From: Oscillospiraceae bacterium
GTDB taxonomy: Bacteria > Bacillota > Clostridia > Oscillospirales > Oscillospiraceae
NCBI GenBank assembly: GCA_020025295.1
Contig: JAHHSJ010000009.1
Span: forward strand, 1 to 44,003
Length of the DNA stretch: 44,003 nucleotides
Direction of reading: 5' to 3'
Both the position numbers and the translations under genes were made by a program. The stretch's first letter is position 1; every line of letters begins with the position of its first letter. The notes under the pieces are model-generated. The model did no database searches. It saw only the letters and a list, made by a program, of their open reading frames with translations, and was not told the DNA's origin. Of this stretch, positions 31,549-39,206 are shown one piece after another.

Positions 31549-32592
31549 TCATTCCATGGTCTGCTGACCATAGAAAGCGATATTCAGGTGCTCGTACGCC
31601 TTCTGTGTAACGCATCGGCCTCTGGGAGTTCGGATAAGGAAACCGCTTTGCAGCAGGTAGGGCTCATACACATCTTCCAGCGTAACAGCCTCCTCATTGA
31701 TGGTGGCGGCAAGGGTTTCCAGGCCCACCGGTCCGCCGCCATACTGCTCAATAATCGCACGCAGCATACGACGGTCCACATGGTCCAGACCCATATAATC
31801 CACTTCCAGCGCTTCCAGCGCCCGGTCAGCGACTTCTCTGGTAATCACGCCGCCGGCGGTCACCTGCGCAAAGTCACGCACCCGGCGCAGCATACGGTTT
31901 GCAATTCGGGGGGTTCCACGGGAACGGCGCGCAATCTCAATTGCGCCATCCACTTCGATGGGCACATCCAAAATTCCGGCAGATCGGGTCACAATCTGGG
32001 TCAGTTCTTCTGTATTATAGAGTTCCAGACGCAGATTTACACCAAAACGGTCACGCAGCGGCGCCGAAAGAGAGCCTGCTCGGGTCGTAGCTCCGATCAG
32101 GGTAAACTTCGGAAGGTCCAGCCGAACTGAGTTGGCAGACGGGCCCTTACCGATCATAATATCAATCACAAAATCCTCCATGGCAGGATACAGAATCTCC
32201 TCCACGGAGCGATTCAGTCGGTGGATCTCGTCCACGAACAGAATGTCATTTTCATTGAGGTTGGTCAGCAGTGCAGCCAGATCTCCGGGCTTTTCAATGG
32301 CAGGGCCAGAGGTAATGCGCACATTGACTCCCATTTCATTGGCAATGATGCCAGACAGCGTGGTCTTACCCAAGCCGGGAGGGCCATAGAGGAGCACATG
32401 GTCCAGCGGTTCCCCTCGCATCTTTGCCGCCTCAATAAAAACCTCAAGATTTCCTTTGGCCTTCTCCTGTCCGATATATTCACGCAGATATCTGGGACGA
32501 AGAGAGCCTTCGTTCTCGTCCTCGCCGGTCAGCATCGTGGTCACCAGCGGTTCTGCGTCTGTATACGAATCCAAGGAAAAATCAATGCTCAT
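31549..32592 (-). CDS. ruvB: Holliday junction branch migration helicase RuvB
   Basis: A 347-residue AAA+ motor. The Walker A motif is GPPGLGKTTLS (residues about 70-80), Walker B LFVDEIHRLN, sensor 1 TLIGATTRAGSLSAPLRDRFG, and the C-terminal winged-helix DNA-binding domain ends in RTPRGRCVTQKAYEHL. With RuvA it pumps DNA through Holliday junctions. Order ruvC-ruvA-ruvB on the minus strand with short gaps forms an operon. No terminator was clear after it; about 138 nt of A/T-rich sequence separate it from the sigH-like gene. Confidence 0.97.
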   Translation of the reverse strand: MSIDFSLDSYTDAEPLVTTMLTGEDENEGSLRPRYLREYIGQEKAKGNLEVFIEAAKMRGEPLDHVLLYGPPGLGKTTLSGIIANEMGVNVRITSGPAIEKPGDLAALLTNLNENDILFVDEIHRLNRSVEEILYPAMEDFVIDIMIGKGPSANSVRLDLPKFTLIGATTRAGSLSAPLRDRFGVNLRLELYNTEELTQIVTRSAGILDVPIEVDGAIEIARRSRGTPRIANRMLRRVRDFAQVTAGGVITREVADRALEALEVDYMGLDHVDRRMLRAIIEQYGGGPVGLETLAATINEEAVTLEDVYEPYLLQSGFLIRTPRGRCVTQKAYEHLNIAFYGQQTME

Positions 32593-32602
32593 AATGCGTC
32601 CC

Positions 32603-33214
32603 TCACTTCACCTTTGCCGCCGTGCCACGCAGAGCTGCACGGATGATCTGCTCCAGTGTCTGATTTTCCATATCCACACCCCGAAGCGCTTCGGCAACTT
32701 CTTCTCTGGAATACCCCAGAACTGCCAGTGCTGCCGCAGCCTCGCTGGATTTGTTTTCCGGAATCACAGTCACACCGTTGCCCTGAATCCGCTCGCCCGT
32801 CACCACAGACTGTCCCTTGGCCAGCTTGTCCTTCAGCTCCAGAATGACACGCTGGGCGATCTTCTTACCCACTCCGGGTGCGGAGGTCAACGCTTTTTCG
32901 TCCCCGGTAATGATACTCATAGCCAAATTTGCCGGGGAATTGGAAGAGAGAATCGAAAGGCCGGCTTTGGGGCCTACGCCGGAGACACTGGTCAGCATAC
33001 GGAACAGGTGCAGCTCCTCAGCAGTAGAAAAACCGTAAATATCAAAAGCGTCCTCTTTCACATGGACATGGGTATAGAGCTTTGCCTTTTCTCCCAGATT
33101 GAGCGCAGACAAAGTATACGCCGTTGTGCGGCAGGCATAGCCCACACCGCCGCAGTCGATTACTGCAAGGTAAGGTTCTTTATGTGTGACAATCCCATTC
33201 AGATAATAAAACAT
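32603..33214 (-). CDS. ruvA: Holliday junction branch migration protein RuvA
   Basis: A 203-residue protein: N-terminal OB domain (FYYLNGIVTH), two helix-hairpin-helix motifs (SVSGVGPKAGLSIL and APGVGKKIAQRVILELKDK) and a C-terminal three-helix domain (SREEVAEALRG). It binds the four-way junction as a tetramer and loads RuvB. It precedes ruvB by 10 nt and follows ruvC by 18 nt, so all three are likely one transcript. Confidence 0.97.
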   Translation of the reverse strand: MFYYLNGIVTHKEPYLAVIDCGGVGYACRTTAYTLSALNLGEKAKLYTHVHVKEDAFDIYGFSTAEELHLFRMLTSVSGVGPKAGLSILSSNSPANLAMSIITGDEKALTSAPGVGKKIAQRVILELKDKLAKGQSVVTGERIQGNGVTVIPENKSSEAAAALAVLGYSREEVAEALRGVDMENQTLEQIIRAALRGTAAKVK

Positions 33215-33232
33215 AGGCGCTTCCCTTCCGTA

Positions 33233-33754
33233 TCAGCGAGTGGAATATTTCGAGGCGTCAAACACACGCTCGGTATTCAGCAGTGAGGTGGCTGCCCGGC
33301 TATGACAGATTGCAATCGCCAGAGCGTCTGCCGCATCGTCCGGGCGAGGAATATAGTTCATGTGAAGCAGGCGCTGAGTCATCAGCATAACCTGCTTCTT
33401 TTCTGCCTTGCCATAGCCCACAACGGCCTGTTTGACCTGCATCGGAGTATACTCAAAAATCGGCACACCCAGCCGCTCTGCTTCCAGCAGAATGACACCT
33501 CTGCCGTGGGCAACTGCAATGCCGGTGGTAATATTGTTGTTAAAAAACAATTCTTCGATAGCCAGCTCATCCGGGGAAAAGGTACGAATCAACTCCTCCA
33601 TATCCCGGGAAATCTGGAGCAGACGACTGGACAACGGAATACCCGGTGGAGTTGTAATGGTGCCGTACTGAATCAACGTATTCTTTTGCCGATCTGCTTC
33701 GATGACACCAAATCCGATGGTTGCAACACCCGGATCAATACCCAAAATAATCAT
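33233..33754 (-). CDS. ruvC: Holliday junction resolvase RuvC
   Basis: A 173-residue RNase H-fold endonuclease. It begins MIILGIDPG (first catalytic Asp), carries AIEELFF (Glu) in the middle and ends with RPDDAADALAIAICH (the Asp pair). It cuts symmetric strands of the Holliday junction. I use the ATG at 33754 because AGAGGGA lies 7 nt upstream and the family starts exactly there; the in-frame extension to 33814 lies in the promoter region. Confidence 0.96.
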   Translation of the reverse strand: MIILGIDPGVATIGFGVIEADRQKNTLIQYGTITTPPGIPLSSRLLQISRDMEELIRTFSPDELAIEELFFNNNITTGIAVAHGRGVILLEAERLGVPIFEYTPMQVKQAVVGYGKAEKKQVMLMTQRLLHMNYIPRPDDAADALAIAICHSRAATSLLNTERVFDASKYSTR

Positions 33755-33793
33755 ATCTGTTCCCTCTGCTAGACTAGAATCGTTCCAGTTTGA

Positions 33794-33822
33794 ATTATAG
33801 CACATCTGTTCCATAAAGGCAA
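33794..33822 (-). promoter_or_regulatory. Promoter of the ruvCAB operon
   Basis: On the minus strand TTGCCT (33817-33822), a 17-nt spacer and TATAAT (33794-33799) preceded by TGTGC, giving an extended -10. No SOS (LexA) box was recognised around it. Confidence 0.7.
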
Positions 33823-33843
33823 AACATTTATCCCTCGGAAAAG

Positions 33844-33873
33844 AAACGGCATTTGCTCTCGCAAATGCCGTTT
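33844..33873 (-). terminator. xerD terminator
   Basis: AAACGGCATTTGC (33844-33856) pairs with GCAAATGCCGTTT (33861-33873). It lies 10 nt after the xerD stop; on the minus strand TTTCTTTTCC follows. Confidence 0.82.
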
Positions 33874-33882
33874 AAATCTTGT

Positions 33883-34758
33883 TTATGCCTTGGGATGGGC
33901 CTTATTATAGACATCTTTCAGCTTTTGATTGACCAGCTGCGTATAAATCTGGGTGGAAGAAATATCCGAATGTCCCAGCATCTCCTGAATGGAGCGGAGA
34001 TCGGCGCCATTGGCCAACAAGTGCGCTGCAAAGGAATGCCGCAGAGTATGAGGGGTAATATCGGTTTTGATTCCGGCCTTCTCCTGATAGCCCTTAATGA
34101 TCTTCCAGAAGCCTTGCCGGGACATACGCTCGCCGTTCATATTGACGAACAAGGCGTGCTCCCCTTCCACTGCAAGCTGGGGCCGCACATTACGGACATA
34201 GTCCGTCAGTGCCCGAACTGCACCCGGATACAGAGGAATGATACGCTCTTTATTCTTGGATACGCAGCGGATAAAGCCGGCAGCCAAGTTCACATGCTCC
34301 ACATCCAGCGAAATCAACTCACTGACTCGGATGCCGGTAGCATAGAGCAATTCCAGCATGGCGTGATCGCGATAACCCTTATGGTCCACGCACTGAGGCT
34401 GTTCCAGCAGCAGTTCCACTTCCTGATTGGTCAGAATCTGAGGCAGCTTGCGCTCCACTTTCATGGATTTGACGCTCTGCGCCGGATTGTTCTCTTTTCT
34501 GCCGGTATTCACCAGCCAGCCGTAAAAGCACTTCAGAGATGCCAGAGAACGGGTGATGGTTGCAGCAGACTTGCCTTTGCTATTCAGCCAGCTGTCGTAG
34601 CCCTCGATGATCTCGGCATCCGCATCGAGAAGGGTAACCCCCTCCACCTGCAGATAACGGGAGAACTGAGTCAGATCCCGAACATAGGAACTGACCGTGT
34701 TCGCAGACGACTTCTTTTCAGTTGTGAGATAGGACTTAAATTCCTCGATCAGATCCAT
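33883..34758 (-). CDS. xerD: Site-specific tyrosine recombinase XerD
   Basis: A 291-residue integrase-family protein. An N-terminal SAM-like DNA-binding domain (about 1-85) is followed by the catalytic domain with Arg in ATGIRVSELISL, Lys in VSKNKERIIPL, HTLRHSFAAHLL (H-x-x-R), LGHSDIS and the nucleophile Tyr in STQIYTQL. With its partner it resolves chromosome dimers at dif. XerD rather than XerC is preferred because of the adjacent spoIIM-like gene, a pairing also seen in Bacillus. No dif-like site was recognised here. Confidence 0.9.
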   Translation of the reverse strand: MDLIEEFKSYLTTEKKSSANTVSSYVRDLTQFSRYLQVEGVTLLDADAEIIEGYDSWLNSKGKSAATITRSLASLKCFYGWLVNTGRKENNPAQSVKSMKVERKLPQILTNQEVELLLEQPQCVDHKGYRDHAMLELLYATGIRVSELISLDVEHVNLAAGFIRCVSKNKERIIPLYPGAVRALTDYVRNVRPQLAVEGEHALFVNMNGERMSRQGFWKIIKGYQEKAGIKTDITPHTLRHSFAAHLLANGADLRSIQEMLGHSDISSTQIYTQLVNQKLKDVYNKAHPKA

Positions 34759-34788
34759 AACGGGATCCTCCTTCTCACAGTGGTAAAC

Positions 34789-35361
34789 TTAATTAGAACC
34801 CGCAGCGCCGGACAACAGCCACAACTGCGCCGCAGAACAAAGTGCACACAAAATCAATGCAGCAAACAAAACTATTCCGCCCACACTCACCCGGGCAAAA
34901 AAACGCTCTGACGGTGAACGAAGCCGATCTTCACCCAGCCTGCGAAGGATGCCGCACAAGGCAATCAGAAGTAGCGGCGCCGCAGAACACAGGACCGACA
35001 ATCCGTAGTATCCAACGACCGTCACAGCAGCCACATCGGCAAACCATGCAAAAAATCCGCTGCCAATCAAAACGCCTCGGTAAAACACCAACGGCACCAT
35101 AGCAAAGAGTCCCAGCGTTGTACAAGCCAGCACACCGGCAAGTAAACACCAGCGAAACTGTGCCCAAAAGACACGCAACCAACTTTGCCAAGTAAAGGTA
35201 TGGCTGAGTTCGGAAAACACATCCGATCCCATCATACTGCTGTATCGCACCAGTATCGCACCAAGGATCATCCCAAGACCGTACACCACAGTCAAAACCA
35301 GAAGAAGCCACTGTGCATCAGACGCTGAAGCACAGCGCTGTTTGAGCCGAATCCTTCCCAT
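34789..35361 (-). CDS. spoIIM: Stage II sporulation protein M-like membrane protein
   Basis: A 190-residue membrane protein with about five helices. It has a basic N-terminal tail and the pattern of the SpoIIM/DUF95 family, including LRVFWAQFRWCLLAGVLACTTLG and MVPLVFYRGVLIGSGFFAW. SpoIIM is a subunit of the SpoIID-SpoIIM-SpoIIP machine that hydrolyses and remodels peptidoglycan during engulfment. The assignment relies on hydropathy, length and the neighbouring xerD; a general SpoIIM-fold protein with another role is the alternative. GAGGTGG precedes the ATG. Confidence 0.75.
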   Translation of the reverse strand: MGRIRLKQRCASASDAQWLLLVLTVVYGLGMILGAILVRYSSMMGSDVFSELSHTFTWQSWLRVFWAQFRWCLLAGVLACTTLGLFAMVPLVFYRGVLIGSGFFAWFADVAAVTVVGYYGLSVLCSAAPLLLIALCGILRRLGEDRLRSPSERFFARVSVGGIVLFAALILCALCSAAQLWLLSGAAGSN

Positions 35362-35755
35362 AAAACCACCTCACGGGCAGCTTATGCGGTTCCGTTTGTG
35401 ATTATGTCTATTTATCACCATTTGGTGTTTTCTCCATTTCTTGTTTGGAAACCCAAACAGAAGTGAGAATGGCAACAAGCGCATTACAGGAGTTATATTG
35501 TATAATAGTCTCTTTTTACCAATCCTGCAAGCATTTCCTCACAAATAATTTATTTTTGTGCATTATGACTATTTATTATGTAAATCTCATTCAATATGCA
35601 TTATGTATACCATGTAACCTTTTGTGCTGAAACAGCTAGATTTTGTGAAAAAGATATAAATGCAAACAAAATATAGGGGAATACAATTTTCCAGTCGCAC
35701 TCCCCTATATTTTTACCACACGGTATTCTAATCTCTTTTTCTACATTTTGCTCAA
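35362..35755. other. A/T-rich 394-nt intergenic region
   Basis: No gene is supported here. It contains the spoIIM upstream region, two small hairpins (CACCATTTGGTG at 35417-35428 and a TGTTTGG/CCCAAACA pair near 35441-35460), a low-complexity A/T stretch to about 35660 and the terminator at 35669-35714. Short open frames on both strands lack ribosome binding sites and protein-like composition. Confidence 0.6.
35669..35714 (-). terminator. Terminator of the TIGR04086-family gene
   Basis: AAATATAGGGGA (35669-35680) pairs with TCCCCTATATTT (35701-35712) across a 20-nt loop. On the minus strand TTTTG follows the stem. Confidence 0.75.
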
Positions 35756-36169
35756 TCAGTGATGGCGCGCAGAGCGAGCCATCGCACACAAGATGCCGCT
35801 CAGCACTCCCCCGGCAGTACCCGCCAGCAAGCGAATCGCTATCACGGTTCCATCAGGTATTCCACAAAATAAAACCCCCAGCACCAGGCACAGCAGAGCT
35901 TCTGTGCCGCCGACTGCAACTCCGCAGAGGATCGGAGGCCACTTTGTTTTCGCGCACAGAAACAATCCGCCCAGCAGCGCACCCAACCACAAGCCAAGCA
36001 CAGCCGCATACCGAATCTGCTCCATCGGCATCCAGCCGAATGTCACAGCACAGGAAGCCGCAGAACCTACCAGCAGAATCACAGCACACACAACACCGGC
36101 ACAGAGTGCCGCCGTCACCGCAGGTTTTGCGCCCCACACTCCCCTATTGTTCTTTTTTCGTTCAGACAT
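35756..36169 (-). CDS. TIGR04086 family membrane protein
   Basis: A 137-residue protein with a short basic N-terminus (MSERKKNNRG) and four membrane helices (about residues 19-44, 52-75, 80-105 and 110-132), rich in Gly, Ala and Cys. It matches the small membrane protein repeatedly found directly after yajC in Clostridia, a family without known function. I use the ATG at 36169: GAGGG lies 8 nt upstream, inside the 3' arm of a terminator-like hairpin whose T run reaches the start codon. It is the last gene of the queA-tgt-yajC run. Confidence 0.8.
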   Translation of the reverse strand: MSERKKNNRGVWGAKPAVTAALCAGVVCAVILLVGSAASCAVTFGWMPMEQIRYAAVLGLWLGALLGGLFLCAKTKWPPILCGVAVGGTEALLCLVLGVLFCGIPDGTVIAIRLLAGTAGGVLSGILCAMARSARHH

Positions 36170-36218
36170 AAAAAACACCCTCTTCGCACGCTTGTACTCA
36201 AGTCTATGCGAAGAGGGT
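36170..36218 (-). promoter_or_regulatory. Terminator-like hairpin that also carries the ribosome binding site of the TIGR04086 gene
   Basis: ACCCTCTTCGCA (36177-36188) pairs with TGCGAAGAGGGT (36207-36218), a perfect 12-bp stem. On the minus strand the second arm ends in GAGGGTG, then TTTTTT, then the ATG. It can end the yajC transcript, and in read-through RNA it would bury the ribosome binding site. Confidence 0.75.
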
Positions 36219-36233
36219 TGCTTCGTATGCTGA

Positions 36234-36503
36234 TTACTGAGCCTCAGTGGTCTGGGCACCCTTGTTGGCGATAGCCCACTTCATGAACTCGATGCGGACA
36301 CGGTCAGCACCAGTCTCAATCACAACACTGTTCTCCTTAACATGGCAGATAGTACCGACGATACCACCGATGGTGGTCACTTCATCTCCCACAGCCAGAG
36401 AGTTGCGCAGGTTGGCAGCTTCCTTCTTGCGCTTATTCTCAGGACGGATCATGAGGAAGTAGAAGATGGCGACCATAGCCACAAGCATAATAATAGTATA
36501 CAT
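36234..36503 (-). CDS. yajC: Preprotein translocase subunit YajC
   Basis: An 89-residue protein: one N-terminal membrane helix (MYTIIMLVAMVAIFYFLMI), the family motif RPENKRKKEA, then the small soluble domain with SLAVGDEVTTIGGIVGTI. YajC associates with SecDF and YidC at the translocon. The ATG at 36503 has GGAGGG 7 nt upstream, which is also the coding start of a 5-residue longer in-frame version that I reject because its ATG precedes that site. Gene order with tgt and queA is conserved in many bacteria. Confidence 0.94.
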   Translation of the reverse strand: MYTIIMLVAMVAIFYFLMIRPENKRKKEAANLRNSLAVGDEVTTIGGIVGTICHVKENSVVIETGADRVRIEFMKWAIANKGAQTTEAQ

Positions 36504-36629
36504 TAAAATTCCCTCCATTGCTTCTATTTAATGACACAATGTGTCCATGATACTCTTTTTCTCCGTTTTTGGCAAGCATTTTTTCTGCCATTCCAAACCA
36601 CAGCAGCAAATATTCGCCAATCTGCATCG

Positions 36630-37775
36630 TCAGATTCGCCGCTCCAGCTTTTCGGAGTATTCTGCTCGGAATTCTGCAAAGCGATCCTCATCCAGTGCAT
36701 CCCGGATTTTCTGCATCAGCTCATTGTAGAACCACAGATTATGCGTTACCAGCAGACGCATAGCCAGCATTTCATCTGCTTTTACCAAATGCCGCAGATA
36801 AGCTCTGGAGAACGAGCGACAAGTCGGACACTGACAATCAGGATCAATCGGCAGCGGATCCAGCTTGTATTTCTCGTTTTTGATGTTCATACTTCCCTGC
36901 CAAGTAAACAACTTGCCATGGCGAGCATTTCTTGCCGGCATAACACAATCAAAGAAATCTACGCCTCTGGCCACGCCCTCAATGATATTGCTGGGCGTAC
37001 CGACACCCATCAGATAACGAGGTTTCTCCTCCGGCATATAAGGCTCTACCGCATCAATGACATCGTACATTTCCTGCGTCGGTTCACCCACAGCCAAGCC
37101 GCCAATGGCATAACCATCGCAATCCAGTTTTGCAATCTCCTGCATATGCTTAATACGGAGGTCCGGGAATGTACAGCCCTGATTGATACCAAACAGCATC
37201 TGATCCGGGTTAACGCAGTCAGGCTGAGCATTCAACTTCTTATGCTCCGCCACACACCGCTCCAGCCACCGCAAGGTGCGTGCACAGGACTTTTCCGCAT
37301 ACTCATGCGTTGCCGGGTTCTCTACACACTCATCAAACGCCATCGCAATATCGCTGCCCAGATTGGACTGGATACGCATCGACTCCTCCGGGCCCATAAA
37401 AATTTTACGACCATCCACATGGCAAGAGAAGGTTACGCCCTCTTCCTTGATATTACGCAGCTTCGCCAGTGAAAACACCTGGAATCCACCGCTATCCGTC
37501 AGAATCGGTCCCTTCCAATCCATAAAGCGGTGCAATCCACCCATCTGGCGTACCACATCATCACCCGGACGCACATGCAGGTGATAGGTATTCGAAAGCT
37601 CAATCTGGCAGCCAATCTGCTCCAGATCGTGCGCATCCAAACCACCTTTGATTGCCGCCTGCGTACCCACATTCATAAACACAGGCGTCTGCGCCGTACC
37701 GTGGGCACAGGTAAACTCGCCGCGTCTGGCTTTTCCTTCTTTTTTGATTACACGAAACACTTTGCTTTCCTCCAT
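36630..37775 (-). CDS. tgt: tRNA-guanine (queuine) transglycosylase
   Basis: A 381-residue TIM-barrel enzyme. Catalytic Asp is in LTDSGGFQVFSL (near residue 87), MGVGTPSNIIEGVARGVDFFD contains the second Asp, and the zinc site is CQCPTC followed by a His about 26 residues later. It exchanges guanine at the wobble position of Asn, Asp, His and Tyr tRNAs for preQ1 as part of queuosine synthesis. The start is uncertain: ATG at 37775 (MEESKVFRVI) fits family length, while an in-frame ATG at 37820 adds 15 residues; neither has a clear ribosome binding site. It follows queA. Confidence 0.95.
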   Translation of the reverse strand: MEESKVFRVIKKEGKARRGEFTCAHGTAQTPVFMNVGTQAAIKGGLDAHDLEQIGCQIELSNTYHLHVRPGDDVVRQMGGLHRFMDWKGPILTDSGGFQVFSLAKLRNIKEEGVTFSCHVDGRKIFMGPEESMRIQSNLGSDIAMAFDECVENPATHEYAEKSCARTLRWLERCVAEHKKLNAQPDCVNPDQMLFGINQGCTFPDLRIKHMQEIAKLDCDGYAIGGLAVGEPTQEMYDVIDAVEPYMPEEKPRYLMGVGTPSNIIEGVARGVDFFDCVMPARNARHGKLFTWQGSMNIKNEKYKLDPLPIDPDCQCPTCRSFSRAYLRHLVKADEMLAMRLLVTHNLWFYNELMQKIRDALDEDRFAEFRAEYSEKLERRI

Positions 37776-37846
37776 TTCAATCGACACCACAGAAACTGGT
37801 TTAGCCCGTTTCCGCAACATCGGTTTACGCCGCTGTATCCTGCGTT

Positions 37847-38878
37847 TCAGTTCATGTCCGCAATAAACATGGCGTCTCCAAAGGAGAAGAAACGATACTT
37901 TTCTTTGACTGCTTCCTGATAGGCTGCCAGCACATGTTCTCTGCCCGCCAGTGCAGATACCAGCATAATCAGCGTGGATTCCGGCAGATGGAAGTTGGTC
38001 ACCAACGCATCCATCACCTTAAAACGATAACCAGGATAAATGAAAATATTGGTCCATCCGCCGGTTGCCTGCACCTCGCCGTCTTCAGTAGACCAGCTTT
38101 CAACGGTGCGGCAAGAAGTGGTGCCCACGCAGACCACTCGTCCGCCATTGCGTTTGGTTTCGTTGATCGTATCCGCAGTTTCCTTCGGAATCACGCAGTA
38201 TTCCGAGTGCATCTCATGATCCAGCACTTCTTCTTCCTTCACCGGGCGGAATGTTCCAAGACCCACATGCAGGGTAACATAGCACACTTTGACGCCCATA
38301 TCCTGAATCTCTTTCAGCAGTTCCGGCGTAAAATGAAGTCCAGCCGTAGGAGCTGCGGCAGAGCCAACCACCTTAGAATAAACAGTCTGATAGCGCTCCT
38401 GATCCTCCAGTTCCGCTTTGATATACGGCGGCAGAGGCATACGACCCAAGGACTCCAGCACTTCCAAGAAAATACCCTTATATTCAAAATGCACCAAACG
38501 ATTTCCGTCCGGCAGCACTTCCACGATCTCCGCTTCCAACTGACCGTCGCCAAAAGAAACCCTTGCGCCCTCTCTCAGCTTTTTGCCCGGACGCACCAGG
38601 CACTCCCAGACATCTTCACCTTTATCCACCAGCAGCAGAATCTCTACCGCACCACCAGTGCTGCGATGACCGATCAATCTGGCCGGCAGAACACGGGAAT
38701 TATTCAAAACAAGGCAGTCGCCCTTGCGCAGAAACTGAGGCAAATCAGAAAAATGGTGGTGCCCTGTTTTTCCCGTCACCTTATCCAAGGTCAGGAGCCG
38801 AGATCCATCTCTCTGCTTCAGAGGAGTCTGAGCAATCAGTTCCTCAGGTAAATCATAGTAAAAATCGCTTGTCTTCAT
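37847..38878 (-). CDS. queA: S-adenosylmethionine:tRNA ribosyltransferase-isomerase
   Basis: A 343-residue enzyme. It begins MKTSDFYYDLPEELIAQTPL, a hallmark of QueA, and contains the conserved PARLIGH, AAPTAGLHFTPELL and HVGLGTFRPV segments, ending with the DALVTNFHLPESTLIMLVSA block. It transfers the ribose of SAM to preQ1-modified tRNA to give epoxyqueuosine, the step after Tgt. It is the first gene of the queA-tgt-yajC-TIGR04086 run. The upstream promoter was not clear in the shared 328-nt gap with asd. Confidence 0.96.
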   Translation of the reverse strand: MKTSDFYYDLPEELIAQTPLKQRDGSRLLTLDKVTGKTGHHHFSDLPQFLRKGDCLVLNNSRVLPARLIGHRSTGGAVEILLLVDKGEDVWECLVRPGKKLREGARVSFGDGQLEAEIVEVLPDGNRLVHFEYKGIFLEVLESLGRMPLPPYIKAELEDQERYQTVYSKVVGSAAAPTAGLHFTPELLKEIQDMGVKVCYVTLHVGLGTFRPVKEEEVLDHEMHSEYCVIPKETADTINETKRNGGRVVCVGTTSCRTVESWSTEDGEVQATGGWTNIFIYPGYRFKVMDALVTNFHLPESTLIMLVSALAGREHVLAAYQEAVKEKYRFFSFGDAMFIADMN

Positions 38879-38958
38879 CCGGATAACCCTTCTATCTTTT
38901 TCGTGATTCTGTTCACATTTTTGCTTTTATTGTCGAAGTCGTTTTGCACTCCTGACGC

Positions 38959-38987
38959 TTGACGCTCCCATGCACATATGATAGAGT
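38959..38987 (+). promoter_or_regulatory. Candidate promoter of the asd-dapA-dapB operon
   Basis: TTGACG (38959-38964), a 17-nt spacer and TAGAGT (38982-38987). An inverted repeat ATGATA-GAG-TATCAT (38978-38992) covers the -10, which could be an operator. A transcript from about 38994 would have a leader of about 210 nt. Confidence 0.5.
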
Positions 38988-39013
38988 ATCATAATAATGT
39001 ATTATAGTACTGT

Positions 39014-39171
39014 GAAGCGTAAAAGTGGCCTTTTCGCAGTAAAAGACTTCTTCTCCCTCAAAAGGGACAGCATCTCAAGCGGTGCAGCCCGGGCTTGGTA
39101 GGAACAAATCTCCAAGCAGCCAGGACGCATCCAGTCACTTGGACATTATATTACAAAGTCAGCCCGTTTTT
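39014..39171 (+). promoter_or_regulatory. Structured leader RNA of asd-dapA-dapB, not matched to a known riboswitch
   Basis: Several helices can be drawn. GCG-AAAAG/CTTTT-CGC lies at 39017-39037 with a bulged T, possibly closed by GAAG/CTTC. TCCCT/AGGGA is at 39054-39067, and GCATC/GGTGC at 39070-39085. GCTTGG (39093-39098) pairs with CCAAGC (39112-39117). The same CCAAG also pairs with CTTGGA (39138-39143), so two folds exclude one another. CGGGCT (39090-39095) pairs with AGCCCG (39161-39166), which is followed by TTTTT, a terminator-like end. The conserved core of the lysine riboswitch (AGAGG..GCCGAAG) is not present, nor a T-box. I infer a cis-acting regulator of diaminopimelate/lysine synthesis. 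Confidence 0.5.
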
Positions 39172-39206
39172 CAACCCGCTGTCAACTTTTTGTTGGAGGT
39201 ATCATC

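Noticed and set aside
33770..33830. LexA/SOS box at the ruvCAB promoter
   Set aside because: No GAAC-N4-GTTC-type element is visible near the -35 or -10.
35445..35630. 61-codon plus-strand frame in the A/T-rich gap
   Set aside because: No ribosome binding site, low-complexity composition and no neighbour support.
39014..39171. Lysine riboswitch
   Set aside because: Position fits, but the conserved AGAGG and GCCGAAG core elements and the five-helix junction order were not found; reported instead as an unassigned leader.
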